NCBI GenBank assembly: GCA_020698575.1
Contig: CM036248.1
Coordinates: 11,747,729 to 11,811,728, forward strand
DNA from: Bostrychus sinensis
Taxonomy: Eukaryota; Chordata; Actinopteri; Gobiiformes; Eleotridae
Direction of reading: 5' to 3'
Length of the DNA stretch: 64,000 bases
Part shown: positions 45,701 to 57,200 of the stretch, piece by piece
Layout of the letters: each line of letters begins with the position of its first letter
Position numbering within the stretch: position 1 is the first letter of the stretch
Notes under the pieces: model-generated
Database searches by the model: none
What the model was told of the DNA's origin: nothing
What the model saw: only the letters and a program-made list of their open reading frames with translations
Program-made: the position numbers and the translations under genes

Positions 45701-48700
45701 TTTAACTACATTATCTCACACATCACATTATTTTTTTTATATTGTGCAGCACCACTCCTCACCCGGTTGAAGTCGTGCAGGATGTAGGCGGGGTCTCCAG
45801 GCCTGAAGCGAGGAGGAGGGACGCTGATGACGGCCATGTTGTCAGAAATCTCCATCTTCTCCTCGACCTGGGGCAGGTAGTACGGCTGGGCCTCTCCTCC
45901 AGGTGCACCGTCGTTAAACTGCATCGACCCATGATACAGCCTCTGCAGGAAACACAGCACAGAGACAGCAAAATAAATAAGATGGTCTCAGATATTTACT
46001 AAGATATAAAACTAAGTAACTTTTTCTATTAATAATGATGCTGCCATTTGTTATATTTCATACTTCTCTTAAAAGTATAAGCACAAAATTGAGTACTTTG
46101 TACACTTTGTAATCCTGAAAATCCCAAAACATGAACTGAAGTGTCTTGCCCACCAGGGGGAGCTAATGTTTCCGGATATAGGCTACTACTGTATTTTCCT
46201 GCAGTTCAATGAAACATGAAAAAAGGAACTGTAGTGGGTGTATAGTTTTTTGGACCTAGGGAGCATCTAAATAAAAATTCAGCTATTATTGTACACTTAT
46301 AGAAAAGTCAAATTAAGCCAAGTAACTTAGTGCCCCTTTTTACACAGTTCCTTGTTCTGACTGAACACAGCTAGACTATTTTAGCTCAGGTTTAATCCAC
46401 AAACGCAGTGAATTAGCAGTGACGAGTGGCTTACTTCATATAGAAAGTGCTATATTTAGTGTGTTGGAAGACTAGTTTAGGCCATAGACAATGCCCTGTA
46501 AAAATCTCAGTCTGTTTCCCTTAAAAGGTGAAATTAAACAGCAAACATATTTTTCCAAAACCTAATAAGGAAAGTGAATGCAGTGACTTTATCTTTTTTG
46601 ATAACGTGTCCTTACTCAATTCTATTTCAGTGAAAAGGGTTGGTTAAACTATGAATATTTTGATTTTGGAATCTGCTTTTGTAACCTTTTCTACCGAGAC
46701 TGCCCACACAAAAAAGTAGCTTTTGTACTGTTCACATGAAACTCCAGAAATTTCCAGAAAAGAACAAACAAAAAAGCAGTAGCAAATATTTTTCCATGCA
46801 ATTAGTAGAGTTAAGTACAAAAACTATATATAACAATTACAATACTGTAACAGGAAACTGCTTACAAATGCTCTGCCATGATAGGTTGCTATGCTAAATG
46901 CCATTCATTGTCACACAGCGCTGACACACTGTATTTTAGTATTTACTACAAGATTCAGAGTAGACAATAACACTTTAGCCTAAGCCTATACGCGTTTACT
47001 CAGCACAACACCAGGACAAATCGACTCTGCACTTTTTAGAGAAGCCAGAGTCAGCAGTGTTTGTTTCCCACTAAAGCTTAAGAATAAACCAGAGTCATAG
47101 AAGAGATCAAAATAAATGTCGACTTTAACGTTTGGCGTTATTGTATTTTATGTACTATTATGAAGGATACACATAAAATCACCCAGTATGAATTCTTACT
47201 AGCACTCGAACATATCATCACAACCAGCTAAACCCATTCACTTTCTTAGCTACAGTACTTTGGGCACCCCTCTGAAGTTGCATAATAGTTTACTCTGTCT
47301 CCACAAAAAAGATCACAGAGGTATGTCATTCATTTTTCATTTTATAGTGACATCCGAGTTCTCGGATGTTTTCCTAACAACATTTTTGGGGTAGCAGTAT
47401 TTAGGTGTATGATATTAAATGAAATGAATGAAAAAAAGTTTGGACACCCTTATGTTTGCTGATTTGAATACATGTAACTTGGAAAATGGATTACTTGCAA
47501 CACAAAACTTGTTAGATTAGTTAGTTAAGCCTTGACCTTCATAGCCAGGTGCATTCAATAATGAGAAAAAGATGTTTAAGGTGGTAATCAGGAAATGGAA
47601 GGACACAGGCAAAGTTGATGTGGCAGGTCAAGAAAAATACCAGAGAGACATAGGCAAGGAATGGTGAGAATAGCATTCTCAGACATTTTTTTCATATTTT
47701 ATTTAATTCCATACATCTAAATACTGCTACACTAAAACCTGCTGTTAGGAAAACACCCTAGAACTCAGATGTCACTAGAAAATGAATGACATACCTCTGT
47801 GATATTTTTTTATGAAGACAGAGTAAAGTATTGGGCAACCTTAGGGGGGTGCCCATACTTTTACATCTGCCTGTATTACATGTTTCTGAGAGGTTTTGAT
47901 GCAGACCTTGGGGGTGAAGTAGCGGTAGAGGCAGGCCCCTCCCACGATGAGGCCGCTCAGGATGAAGGCGATGCCCAGCAGGGTGAGCAGACAGCGGCCT
48001 GTGGAGCCCTCGTTGGGAGCCGGGGGTCCAGCCAGCTCCGGATCCTGCAGCACACACAGACACAAGAAACCAGGATAGATATAGTTTAGTCTCTACACCA
48101 CCAAAATGTTAATTATTATTTGCCTTAAAACATGAAACAGACAAACTATTCGATATATGTAAAATAAAGCTGTCGTTATTACTATAAATTTGTTGCCATT
48201 CAAACATTTACTATTACATTACTTATTTTGTTGCTGAAATTAATGTGTTTTCTATACGGTCATTATTTTATTGCTGATGTTAACCCTTCTGTGTGTGCAT
48301 GGTTTGTGAGACCAAGATGGCGGCGCAAGCACATCACAAGCCTCAGTGTCGCTACATATTTTTGTGTCATCTGCCCTTAACCTGTACAGACTGTAGATAC
48401 TTTGCTGCTTGTTGCATTTCTGCTTAGATACTAAACTGCATTTTGTTGCCTTGCACTTGTTCATGTGTAATGACAATAAAGTTGAATATAATCTAACTTG
48501 CAAAGAAAATGCAGCAACACTGTCACTGAACATAAGAAATCTGAACAATCAAGACTTCACACAAAGCGCTAAGAGACAACGCTGATATGTTTTATACATT
48601 TTAAAATGTACTGATAGTAAAGTAAATAAAAGTATCATACCCACAGAATTATAAAATAGTCCAGTACTTAGTTCATTTCTGCACATTTTGTAATTATATT

Positions 48701-50178
48701 TTAAACATTGCACTCTGAAGATGTTGTGGTGTATCTTGGTCTGTGCACTCTGTAAAAGAACCTCAAGTTTCTTTGCACACTTGCACAACACCATCAGAAG
48801 CATCCAAATGCGAAACACTGTGTCCAACTAAGACTTGACACATCGCCAAGCACTTTTAATCCAAACACCCACCTTTTTATTTTGGCTCATAATTTATTCT
48901 TCTGAAAGCTGAAACTCTTTATCGATTTATTGATACGTGTGAGACTCTGTTAGTTTTGCTGCTCAGTCTCAGTCTGTGTACTCTGTAAAACATCACGTCT
49001 TTGCACATGAAAGGTTCTCTATTTAAACACGCACAACACTTTTATTGTTAGTGTCAACATGGAAAATATGAACTCACTCATATCTGATCAGTAATGTGGG
49101 TTTGATTGGTCTACTGATACTGGTTAGAGCTACGCTGCGGAATAGTGATAGAGGACACAATGTTACTGTTGCTAAAATACTGTCAAAAGGTCTTATCTTT
49201 TACACTTTTCTCTGCTAATTAATACATCTTTCAAAATGCCAGCACCTTAACTAACTTAAATTTACTAAACAGTTTAACTCATAGTAGCTGACACACATGT
49301 GAGCTTGGGCTTATATGTTTTCAAAATTATATTAAACTATACATATATTCACAATATTTAAGCTTTGCCTAGGTCTATGAACAGTAAATCAAATTGTCTT
49401 TGCACATTGAGGCACTATATGATTAAATTTGCACTGCACAGCCCACATGGAAAATATTAATATAACCTAAGCCCACTCTTCATCAACAAACTGAAATAAA
49501 AGATAAGTAAAAAATAGTAAAAACAGACTTAAAAATAAATAGGCTGATAGCTGATAAAACCTCAAACACTGAAGGGATTAACCTGGGTTTGAGCACTGAG
49601 TAGTAAAATTGTCATGATTATTTAACTTTTAAGATACAATTTTGTAGCTATACAATGTACTGGCAGTGACAAGGTTTGTTTATATGAAAGACAACTATTA
49701 TTTTCGCAATGAGCTCTAAAATGGAAGATGAAATAATAATGGTGAGAAGACAGTGGCTATTTCTGAGTGGGTGACTAGAATCATCACTGAATCATTGACC
49801 AGACGCGCTGCAGACATGTGCCTTATGTCCCAAACAGGTTTTTACATCCTTGGATTTGACTCAGCAGTCTCTTTAATCCAGATGGGATGTTTTGGCCTGG
49901 ACACGACAGCTGTTAAAATGGGCGGACTCTCCTGCGTCTGCGGCATCAGGTGCAACACGCAACATGCATTCATCCCCAAACGCACCGCAAACGCAAAATT
50001 ACACATCTAAAAATGCCAAAAAGGTTTGTGCAAAAAAAAGCAGGAGTGCATGGCTTTAGCGCCAGTAGAGGCCTGGCACAGACAGCACAGACCCCCGTTA
50101 GCTTACCTTCACTGCGGCTGGGACCTCCTTCCCCAGACCCTTTTGGGCCAGGGCAGCGTTAAAAGCGATCTTCACCAT
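42602..50178 (-). CDS. itm2a: Integral membrane protein 2A (BRICHOS domain), six coding exons
   Basis: Exons (minus strand order) 50107-50178, 47907-48044, 45763-45942, 44783-44893, 43988-44132 and 42602-42708 join in frame to a 250-residue type II membrane protein; all introns are GT-AG. N-terminus MVKIAFNAALAQK is the family start. One TM at about 42-65 (LLTLLGIAFILSGLIVGGAC) follows GSTGRC. The lumenal BRICHOS domain has SVPPPRF, GDPAYILHDF, the Cys pair C143/C200, and the conserved sequon N149-T-S. A dibasic V-K-R (220-222) precedes a C-terminal peptide with C227 and C244, equivalent to the furin-released Bri peptide of ITM2B. The TM region and GGE-YLP stretch favour ITM2A over ITM2B/ITM2C, as does synteny with gpr174. 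Human ITM2A is 263 residues. ITM2A is linked in mammals to T-cell and muscle/cartilage differentiation. Confidence 0.92.
42709..43987 (-). other. itm2a: itm2a intron 5
   Basis: 1,279 bases. Contains a hAT-like MITE (43494-43920) ending 67 bases from exon 5; the remainder shows nothing recognised. Confidence 0.85.
43494..43920. mobile_element. hAT-like MITE in itm2a intron 5
   Basis: Opens CAGGGATGTAACATATTAGC and closes GATATTGTTATATCCCTA. Flanking octamers CCAGAGAG (43486-43493) and CCAGATAG (43921-43928) match at 7 of 8. Confidence 0.78.
43988..44132 (-). CDS. itm2a: itm2a coding exon 5
   Basis: Encodes SGSYRSYLVQEDLVV, ERIDDIKPLGFYIRRLCDGK and the basic RMQRRD stretch, the distal BRICHOS region with C200; ends in phase 1. 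Confidence 0.92.
44783..44893 (-). CDS. itm2a: itm2a coding exon 4
   Basis: 37 codons, KLTAYLDLTLRTCFVIPLN to FSQLM, with BRICHOS C143 and sequon N149. Acceptor choice (CAG before AAG) keeps the family wording HDFNR-KLTAYLDL. Confidence 0.92.
44894..45762 (-). other. itm2a: itm2a intron 3
   Basis: 869 bases; contains a LINE 3' tail at 44983-45110 and nothing else recognised. Confidence 0.85.
44983..45110 (-). mobile_element. LINE 3' tail fragment
   Basis: On the minus strand GGGGGTAGGAGTGCACAAG, CACTTCATCCCATTG and CTCAAATAAAAAAAATG, matching the tail at 34010-34173. Coding part absent. Confidence 0.5.
45763..45942 (-). CDS. itm2a: itm2a coding exon 3
   Basis: 60 codons from RLYHGSMQFNDG to YILHDFNR. 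Contains GGEAQPYYLPQVEEK and MAVISVPPPRF. The alternative AG two bases further would break the frame. Confidence 0.92.
45943..47906 (-). other. itm2a: itm2a intron 2
   Basis: 1,964 bases. A Tc1-like element (47253-47873) lies next to the exon 2 donor. The 45943-47250 part shows nothing recognised. Confidence 0.85.
47253..47873. mobile_element. Tc1-like element with long (about 190 bp) inverted repeats
   Basis: TA dinucleotides flank it at 47251-47252 and 47874-47875. The left end reads CAGTACTTTGGGCACCCC; the right end, inverted, reads CAGGCAGATG then GTATGGGCACCCC. Inner arm words TTTACTCTGTCT, ATCACAGAGGTATGTCATTC and TAGTGACATC recur inverted near 47770-47830. The core (about 47560-47650) resembles a short Tc1 transposase scrap. 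Non-autonomous. Confidence 0.8.
47907..48044 (-). CDS. itm2a: itm2a coding exon 2
   Basis: 46 codons, DPELAGPPAPNEGSTGRC then the transmembrane segment, ending YRYFTPK; donor AAG|GTCTGC. The TM wording LLTLLG...GLIVGGAC is ITM2A-like. Confidence 0.93.
48045..50106 (-). other. itm2a: itm2a intron 1
   Basis: 2,062 bases. Contains a LINE-derived 5'-plus-3' chimera (48320-48500); otherwise AT-rich with nothing recognised. Minus-strand frames of 92-98 codons here are not supported. Confidence 0.85.
48320..48500 (+). mobile_element. Short LINE-derived chimera (AAGATGGCGGC start, ACAATAAAGTTGAA tail)
   Basis: Starts with ACCAAGATGGCGGCGCAAGC, a YY1-type promoter motif common at LINE 5' ends, and ends with TGTAATGACAATAAAGTTGA, a LINE 3' tail. 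With only about 180 bases it lacks any coding part and resembles a SINE built from LINE ends. Confidence 0.55.
50107..50178 (-). CDS. itm2a: itm2a coding exon 1
   Basis: 24 codons from the ATG at 50176-50178 (MVKIAFNAALAQKGLGKEVP) to AAVK, donor AAG|GTAAGC. The MVK-x-x-F-N start is shared by all ITM2 proteins. Confidence 0.92.
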
Positions 50179-50420
50179 GTCCGAGAGTGTGCTTCAGAGC
50201 AGGTTTGGTCTCGTGTTCGCGGGCCGCTGAGTGTTTTTTTTTTTTTTTTTGGCTCTGAACCGCAGCCTCCCGTTTATTCTCAGCTGCTCCTCTCTGTGAC
50301 GCACTTTTCAACCTCGGCTTTATCTAGCGCTTCCGGTGTTATGGCGAGTTTTGCACCCCCCTCACACTGCAGAAGAATACCTCCTCTCCATTCAAAGCGT
50401 TAGTGATATTTTAAGCCATA
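50179..50420 (-). promoter_or_regulatory. itm2a: itm2a 5' UTR and proximal promoter
   Basis: GC-richer and CpG-containing compared with its surroundings. Reading the minus strand it has CCGGAAG (ETS-like), AGATAAAG (GATA-like), TGCGTCAC (CRE/ATF-like), CAGCTG (E-box) and GAATAAAC (weak TATA-like) between about 50335 and 50265, then a poly-A run (50237-50250). GATA control fits ITM2A as a known GATA3 target. Transcription start not determined. Confidence 0.5.
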
Positions 50421-51025
50421 ATATTTACATACATTAAACCATGCCTTCTCATCTTAAGAGGTTTTTTACTTCATGTACAATTTGATATTTCTGATATCGT
50501 CAACTTTGTAATTATTTTGCGTGAATATTTTATTCATACATGTAAATGGAAAGGTACTATTGTTTACTGTTTTTTGAACTACATTGCTGAATATTTTAAG
50601 TCTCTAACGGCCACGATCTTCTAGATTTTCTTTTATTTACTGTACATGAATATTTACTCACTTCACCATTTTGTACTGAAAATTGTTTTGTAGGCTACAT
50701 GGTATTTGGAAGATAAATAAATAAAGAAACCATATTTTGCATACTTGAAGCTAACACTATCATTATTTTTATTATTATTATTATTTTATTTTTTTTACCT
50801 AAAAATTGGCTCAGATTTTGCTTATGCTGCTGTTTATTAGCAACAAAACTAGGCTTCATTGCTTTGTGCTAATTATTCCTAAATGTTTTGAACTCTTTAC
50901 AAAGCGATAAAGTGGTAACCTATGTAGCCCTATATGTTTTCAGTAGATGGTAGCCATATTTATTGTGGCTCTACATATTCGCATAGTGGTAGGCTACATC
51001 AAAATAGGCCTATGCTTTTTATGCT

Positions 51026-51065
<40 letters not shown>

Positions 51066-52909
51066 CTTATTGCATAGTTTCTACGTTGTAAAACTCTTAA
51101 ATACTCTCTAAATAATTGTTCATACCAGTGGCAGTGTGGCTTTTTGAAGCGAGGTGATGCATTCCTGGACAGGGAAACACAATTACGCACAACACCAGTG
51201 GCTTGAAGGGATTAACTCCGCAGACAAAATGGGAGACAGTGACGCTAGGAAAACAGCTTTAGCGCCAGTTTTCATCAAAAGTGCACACATCTAGGCCTAT
51301 TTAATGACTTCACCAGCAGCCTTTTCGTTTGACTTTTGTTGTTGTTGTTGTTGTTGTTGTTGCTTAAGCAATTTATTCCGTCGCCTATCATTGCTTAAGT
51401 CGTCTAAAGCGTTGCTCTGGCGCAATCTGGTGGTCATAATTAGAAACTGCAGCTTCTAAAATGTTAAAACTCAGCATCCATTTTATCAGATTGAACCAAA
51501 TGCGCCAAGACACGAACTGTTTACACTTTCACTCAGACTTTCCTGTCTTTACAAGCGTCATATTTATCCTCCATGGCATTAAAATGACTCAATCAGGAGA
51601 CGGCCGTAATGCATTTAAGATCTTTCCACTGTATAATGTGGTCTATTCATAAATATAACGCAGTGTAAATATGCTCCACTCTCGTACAGGACCGGGTGGG
51701 TGCTACTACCTGCCAGTGTCTGCCTCGCACACTCACGTTAACGCACGGGACACAGTGGAGACACAGGCCGCTGCCAAAAATGTACAGTATACAGTACGGC
51801 AGTGACACCATTGGTCTGCGGTGGTCCCTGCTTCCCTCGCTCTCCGGACTCACTTAAAACTTGTTCATAAAGGTAAATAAACACTTGCAGGCAGCAGCAC
51901 TGACTTACACTGTTCAACCTGAGGAGCTTTTTACACAGCAACTGTAACAAACGCAAACACATATGAACACATGGTCTGCTTGTACACTAGAAATCTCTTT
52001 TTATTAACGCTAAAACGTTTTTAGTTTATTGCTGTATGGCTTTAACATATTTATGCCATGGTTTAACTTAAATTACACAAACTATGAGGACATATGTGCA
52101 TAGTGCGATTATCGTGAGATGAAATATTTTGATTTTCACGATTATTAGCGCCACAAAAAGAAACACTAAGGATGTTTTTATCAAATGGTTGATTCACGCT
52201 TTAACCAAACTGTTAATTAACTTTTTCCTCCATTGTCGACTTGCCTGACCCAGTCTTTGACATTGTTTTATGCTTTTTAATCGTATTGATTAGTCTGACG
52301 GACCTTATAAACTAAAATATGCTAAGGACTGGAGAGAAACCTTAACTTTTGAAATTCGTACCATTTTCTTTTCACAAAACCAGTTCATCCTGACATGTCT
52401 AAGTGTGATATGCTTTTGTCACTTAAAATCCTGGATGAAAACTGCCTCTTTGATTCTTTAGTGGCTCACATTTCATTCATAAATTCAACCATAAAGACTG
52501 ATTTCTTTTTTCCGTTTACACACTATCACCTGTCTGTCACTCTCAACCAATCACAGCCTGCCACCTGTCTCTCACCTCTCAAACCAGTTACCCATACTGT
52601 ATATGTACTGTATATATACACGCCCTCTGTCCTCAGACATCCTGCTGTTCAGCTACGAGCCACAACCCTCCTCCACTCCCAATTCCTCCACAGCAGCAGA
52701 ACCATCCTCCTCCTCAGCCTCTCCATCTCCTCCTCTTCACCACCACCAGTGTCTAGGCCCCTAACTAATCTATCTATCCCTCCCTTCATTGCATCACTGG
52801 TGTCTCTACCTGCTGTGTGAATGTTTATTCCTATATTATCCTTCACTCTTTTGTGTGTGTTTGTTTATGTCTCTCCTGGTAGAAATGAGTATATACAGGC
52901 AATATGCAT
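50421..52909. other. Intergenic upstream of itm2a, no gene seen
   Basis: Contains a 39-base T-run (51027-51065) and a (TTG)9 repeat (51336-51362). The block 51660-51960 is CpG-richer and complex but shows no exon structure. The 141-codon frame at 52395-52820 has no family resemblance. Confidence 0.5.
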
Positions 52910-53342
52910 TAGGGCTGCAACAACTAATCGAATTAATCGATTATAATCAAGTATTAAAATAATCTTCAACTAATTGAGTAATTGTTTAATCGTTAACTGT
53001 GGTATTCATAGACTTTTTAACATGCCATGTGCTGAGAGAAGAGGTTTTAAGCAAAGCAACAAAAACAGTTAAAAACAATGTACATTTTGTGTTTTTGATT
53101 AAAAATATCTTTGTGTGTGTATATGCTCTATCCAAACGTCCTCAAGTGACATAGTAGCTTTGTTTGGTTAAAATTTTGTAAAAATTAAAGGATTTTTGGT
53201 AGAATTTTTACAGGTTTGAATGGGAACTATAAACCACCACAAGTTTTTAACCACACAAACTTCACTATCTGATTTATCGATTAATCAAAACAATAATCGT
53301 CAAGTTAATTGATTATCAAAATAATCGTTAGTTGCAGGCCTA
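52910..53342. mobile_element. hAT-like MITE, 433 bp
   Basis: Opens TAGGGCTGCAACAACTAATC and closes ATCGTTAGTTGCAGGCCTA with AATCGATTA-rich inner arms. Flanking octamers ATATGCAT (52902-52909) and ATATTCAC (53343-53350) match at 6 of 8. A familiar fish hAT terminus. Confidence 0.8.
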
Positions 53343-54754
53343 ATATTCACATTGCACTAAATGTTATTACTGTGTGTGTGTTCCTGGTTAGATTTAAATT
53401 TTAGGCTGCACAAAAAATGTCAATTCTACCAGAAAACTTAAGAGTGACAGCTGGCTCTTTTCGTGGCAGCGGTAACTGCCGCTACACCTGCCAGCTCAGA
53501 TGCCACAACTTTACATGCTGCCACAAGTGCCACTAAGAAGAAGCACAAGAAACTGCCACTGCCATATAAGTCCTTAGCATTACTATATAAGAAAAGAACA
53601 CCATAATTATGTTGCATGTCTTATGTTCCAGCATCTACATTTGTAATTAATTGTCTTTTATAATGCAGAAATCTATTTTAATTTCATTTTTTACTCCTAC
53701 AATCTTACTGACTCAAACTTTTAAATACTGAATATAAAATGATATGTCAGCTTTTTACTGTTATCCACTGTGCTGTTAAAATGCACTTTCTGCATACGCC
53801 ACAGTGAGTCACACAAACCCTCACAGTCCCACACGCTGGACCGTACAGGCCTATGATATTTCCTCAGTTAAACAGACAGATTGGACCGGTAATCACCACT
53901 GAAAGGTACATAAACAGAGCAGCTGATTTCTGCCGCTAACTCCCCTCGGCGTGCGGCCCCCACCTCCACGTCTCCCCCGAAAAGACTAAGTGGTCCTGAA
54001 AGCCTGTTTATGAGCTCGTCTTACGCTGCGTTTGATGTGAGGGGCTGCCCACACACGCACGCACACCGACACGCACGCACACACGAGCCTGAGTTAGCGC
54101 TAGCGGTAATAGTCGAGATCATAAACAAAAGACTTAGATTTAATCCGGAGGGCTTCTCACACAACAGTAAAAATAAGTGGGGAGAAAGGGGGGACCCCAT
54201 ATTTGGCCCCAAGGGGAACTTGAGAGAGAGAGACAGAGAGAGAGGCAGGTGGGGGGTACGGCGAAGTGATTTGGTCCAAGAGTAAAGTGATGACTGGGAA
54301 AAGCAACAGGGAGAAGTCGAGCAATCTGCGGCGGCTGATGCTTGAGTGAGTTTTCCGAGGAGCTGATTAACGGCAGATTAAACTGTACGTCCACACAGTT
54401 TACGGCTCAGAGTCTGTAACTTAATGCACTGCAGGAATTTTTCAGACTGGGAAAAACAAACGGCCTCCGCTGTAGCCGCACTGGAGAAGAATGAAACAGA
54501 CTCAGCAAACAGCCTTACTCAAACAAGTGTGAATAAAACAAAATACTACTCTGGGGTAGGTTTTTGAGGTGGAAACAATAATATGACTTGGTTAAAAAAT
54601 AAAAAAAATAAATGTAGTCTAATAGAGAACTAGCAGTTTGTGGTTTTCACAAAGGGTTGGCTGGTACAGACTTGACAGAAAATGAGACAGTATTTGACAG
54701 AAAGCAACAGAAAAGTCAACATGTTGTGTATTTAGATTGTAATATGGTCCTTAT
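53343..54754. other. Intergenic, no gene seen
   Basis: The block 53760-54420 is complex and CpG-containing, with a short ACGCACAC-type simple repeat near 54050-54080 and a GA-rich stretch near 54222-54245. No exon recognised. Confidence 0.45.
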
Positions 54755-55045
54755 TACTGCATTATGTTAGTGTTCTCGCCTCCCAGCCAGGAGATCGTGG
54801 GATCGATCCTCAGGCCAGCCAAGACACAAACTTTCTGGATAGAGTCTGCATGTTCTTCTCAGGCTTTCTCACACCATCCAAAGACATGAATGGGTTAGGT
54901 GAACTGATGACTTGCCCCTAGTGAATGAATGTGAGAGTGAATGTCTGTCTGTGTCAGCCTTGAGACTAACTGGCCCCTGTCCTTTTGTTACTGGGATGGG
55001 CTCCAGTCACCTGTGACCCCTAACGAGAACAAGCAGAAGAAGAAG
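54755..55045 (+). repeat. SINE, near full length
   Basis: Head with GTTCTCGCCTCCCAGCC and box B-like GTGGGATCGATCCTC; body with TAGAGTCTGCATGTTCTTCT, CACACCATCCAAAGACATG, GTGAATGTCTGTCTGTGTC and GATGGGCTCCAGTCACCTG. This matches a common fish SINE from memory and is the best copy in the window. Confidence 0.75.
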
Positions 55046-57029
55046 TGGAAACAAACTGACAGTAATTATTGATATGAATAGGCAATACAAGGACAGATGA
55101 TCATTGTCTTTTGGAGTCCTTAGTTTGATTTAGAGACTTGAGAGACTTAAACTTGAAGTAATAGACCACTGCTTAGTCCTGGTTTATGACTGATTGTGTT
55201 GGTTTGGGACCTGGTTTTGTCATTGGTTAGTTCATGTTTAGCGGCTGTGTTGTGATTATTTAGTAATGCTTACTTTTAGTGAAGTAAGATGGTACTTGTA
55301 AAGCCAAATATTTTCTGAGGTGGTACCTGCTGTTTGACAAAGCCCTAAATCAGCCCATAATGGTAAAAACACAGCTTTAGTGATATGATCTTCTAAATAA
55401 ATCTCACATAAATATGACTATTTAAGTACTTAAAGGTTTAAAAGACAGAGTACCTTCTTTGAAATCTTTTACCCGTACAGAAGTGACTATTTTAGCTTCT
55501 TTTTTTTCTTTTTTTTTTGCTTCTATGTTTTTATAGCTTTTACAAATGTCATACTAAAAAGCAATAAAGCCACTTACATAAGATCACTTCACTGTTACTG
55601 TTTCCACCATGTTTTTGTGAGGCCAGAGGCAGCAGGTGTCCAAACAGCAAACAGCCCCTGAGTGTATGATGGAGTCTGTTTGAGCACCGGCGTTTTCCTG
55701 TGGTTACAGAGCAAACGTCCCAACAACAAGAGCCATAAAACTGCTCTGGAGACTTAGACAGGAGCCCACACTGCAGCCTGCTCCGTCAGCAAACTGCGGA
55801 GTGTGTGAAAACTCAGCATGACCTCACCAGTTTGTTGGCCAACACGCCTCCCCTCGTCGATTTGTCATCAATTTAAAAACCAGACACGAGAAGCCACAAG
55901 TGACAAATGACTCTGTCCCTTTTTCGCCCAAGAAATTCAGCCAACTCACAAACACACGATTCCCATACATTTCTGTTTTTGTGTGGGCATTTACTAACAA
56001 AAACAACAGAGAGAGTAAGTTTGCACAAGAACTCGGCCTTTTTCATTCCTTTGCTTTAGGTTCATTTACTAACTCTGAAATCTAGCTATTCTTTTAGCCT
56101 CTTAATTTAAATGTTCTGACCATATTTGTCCATTCACTTAGACCAATTCATCTTAATTTAAAGGGCTACAAAAGTAATACTCCCTCATCTTTATATATCT
56201 TTTTAGAAGTATAATGTACATTTGTCCAGGAATGTATACTTTTACTCTAACATAATTTCACCCAAGACAAAGAAATCTATTCAGTAGTACCTGAGTATTT
56301 AGTAAGTACTTGTCAATAGTTATCATAATTTAAAGGAAATCAAAAATGCTACTGCACGACCATACCCACATTGCCACCTAAGAGCCCTATAAAAGTTTGA
56401 AATGTTACTGGAGTAAAAGTAGCATATTTCTCTCCAATTTTTAAAAAGTAAAATGTACGTTTCAGTGTTCTTATGTAATACATTTTTACAAATGCTACTT
56501 TGGTGTATTTACAGAACAACGTAACATATTTTTTTGTTGTGTACCCAGACTTCATAGGTTTCATATTAAAGTGAAACTCAGTAACTCTGCTTGTTTCTTC
56601 ACTCTTTTTGACTTTCTTTCCTCTATAAAGCTCCCCCTACAGTTTGTAGTAAAGCACTATCGTAAATTCTCACAAGGCCAGTTGACTCCTGTATGACCCC
56701 TTGCTCATCTTTACTTTTTTCCCCTCCACATATCTGTACAAAGTTTTTTCTTCCATTTGGCCGCTCTGGCACAAAGAAAATTGAGAAATAAAGCAGTTGC
56801 TAACTTGTTGTTTTGCTAACTGGGATGTGCCGCTTTCTTGCAAGACACAAGACTTCAGTGACTCTGGGTTGATGACGGTCACTGTTGCAAGTGTCAATTT
56901 CAGCCCAGAGACACCAGGGGGCGATGCAGGCTTCATTTACCCCACAACAACTCATTCAACCATCACACAGAGTCTGAAACATTATATAAGGTAAAAAAGT
57001 TACTGAGTTCTGCTTTAAGTTTTTTCCAT
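55046..57029. other. Intergenic, no gene seen
   Basis: A TTAGTCCTGGTTTATG word near 55180 echoes the 8640 minisatellite. About 56180-56590 has decayed AAGTA-rich MITE sequence. No exon recognised. Confidence 0.45.
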
Positions 57030-57200
57030 TAGTTTTGGATTAGTATTTCACGTTTTATACCTGAAAATAATGTATACGAGGAGCTTCTTTTGGGGAGCAG
57101 TTACTTTGGCATTTCAGAGAACGCTGCTGGCAAAGGAGGTGAGTGGACAAAGCATAAAATGGCTATTTAGCATAGCTATCATCAACATGATGCTAAATGA
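57030..57200. repeat. MITE family fragment, inverse copy
   Basis: AATAATGTATACGAGGAGCT, TTTTGGGGAGCAGTTACTTT and AAAATGGCTATTTAGCATAG match the family at 60385 and, inversely, 15110. Confidence 0.5.

Noticed and set aside
47758..48089. Plus- and minus-strand frames overlapping itm2a exon 2
   Set aside because: They are alternative-frame shadows of the exon that encodes the ITM2A transmembrane segment.
52395..52820. 141-codon plus-strand frame
   Set aside because: Low-complexity Ser/Leu/Pro-rich second half and no recognisable family; no splice or promoter support.
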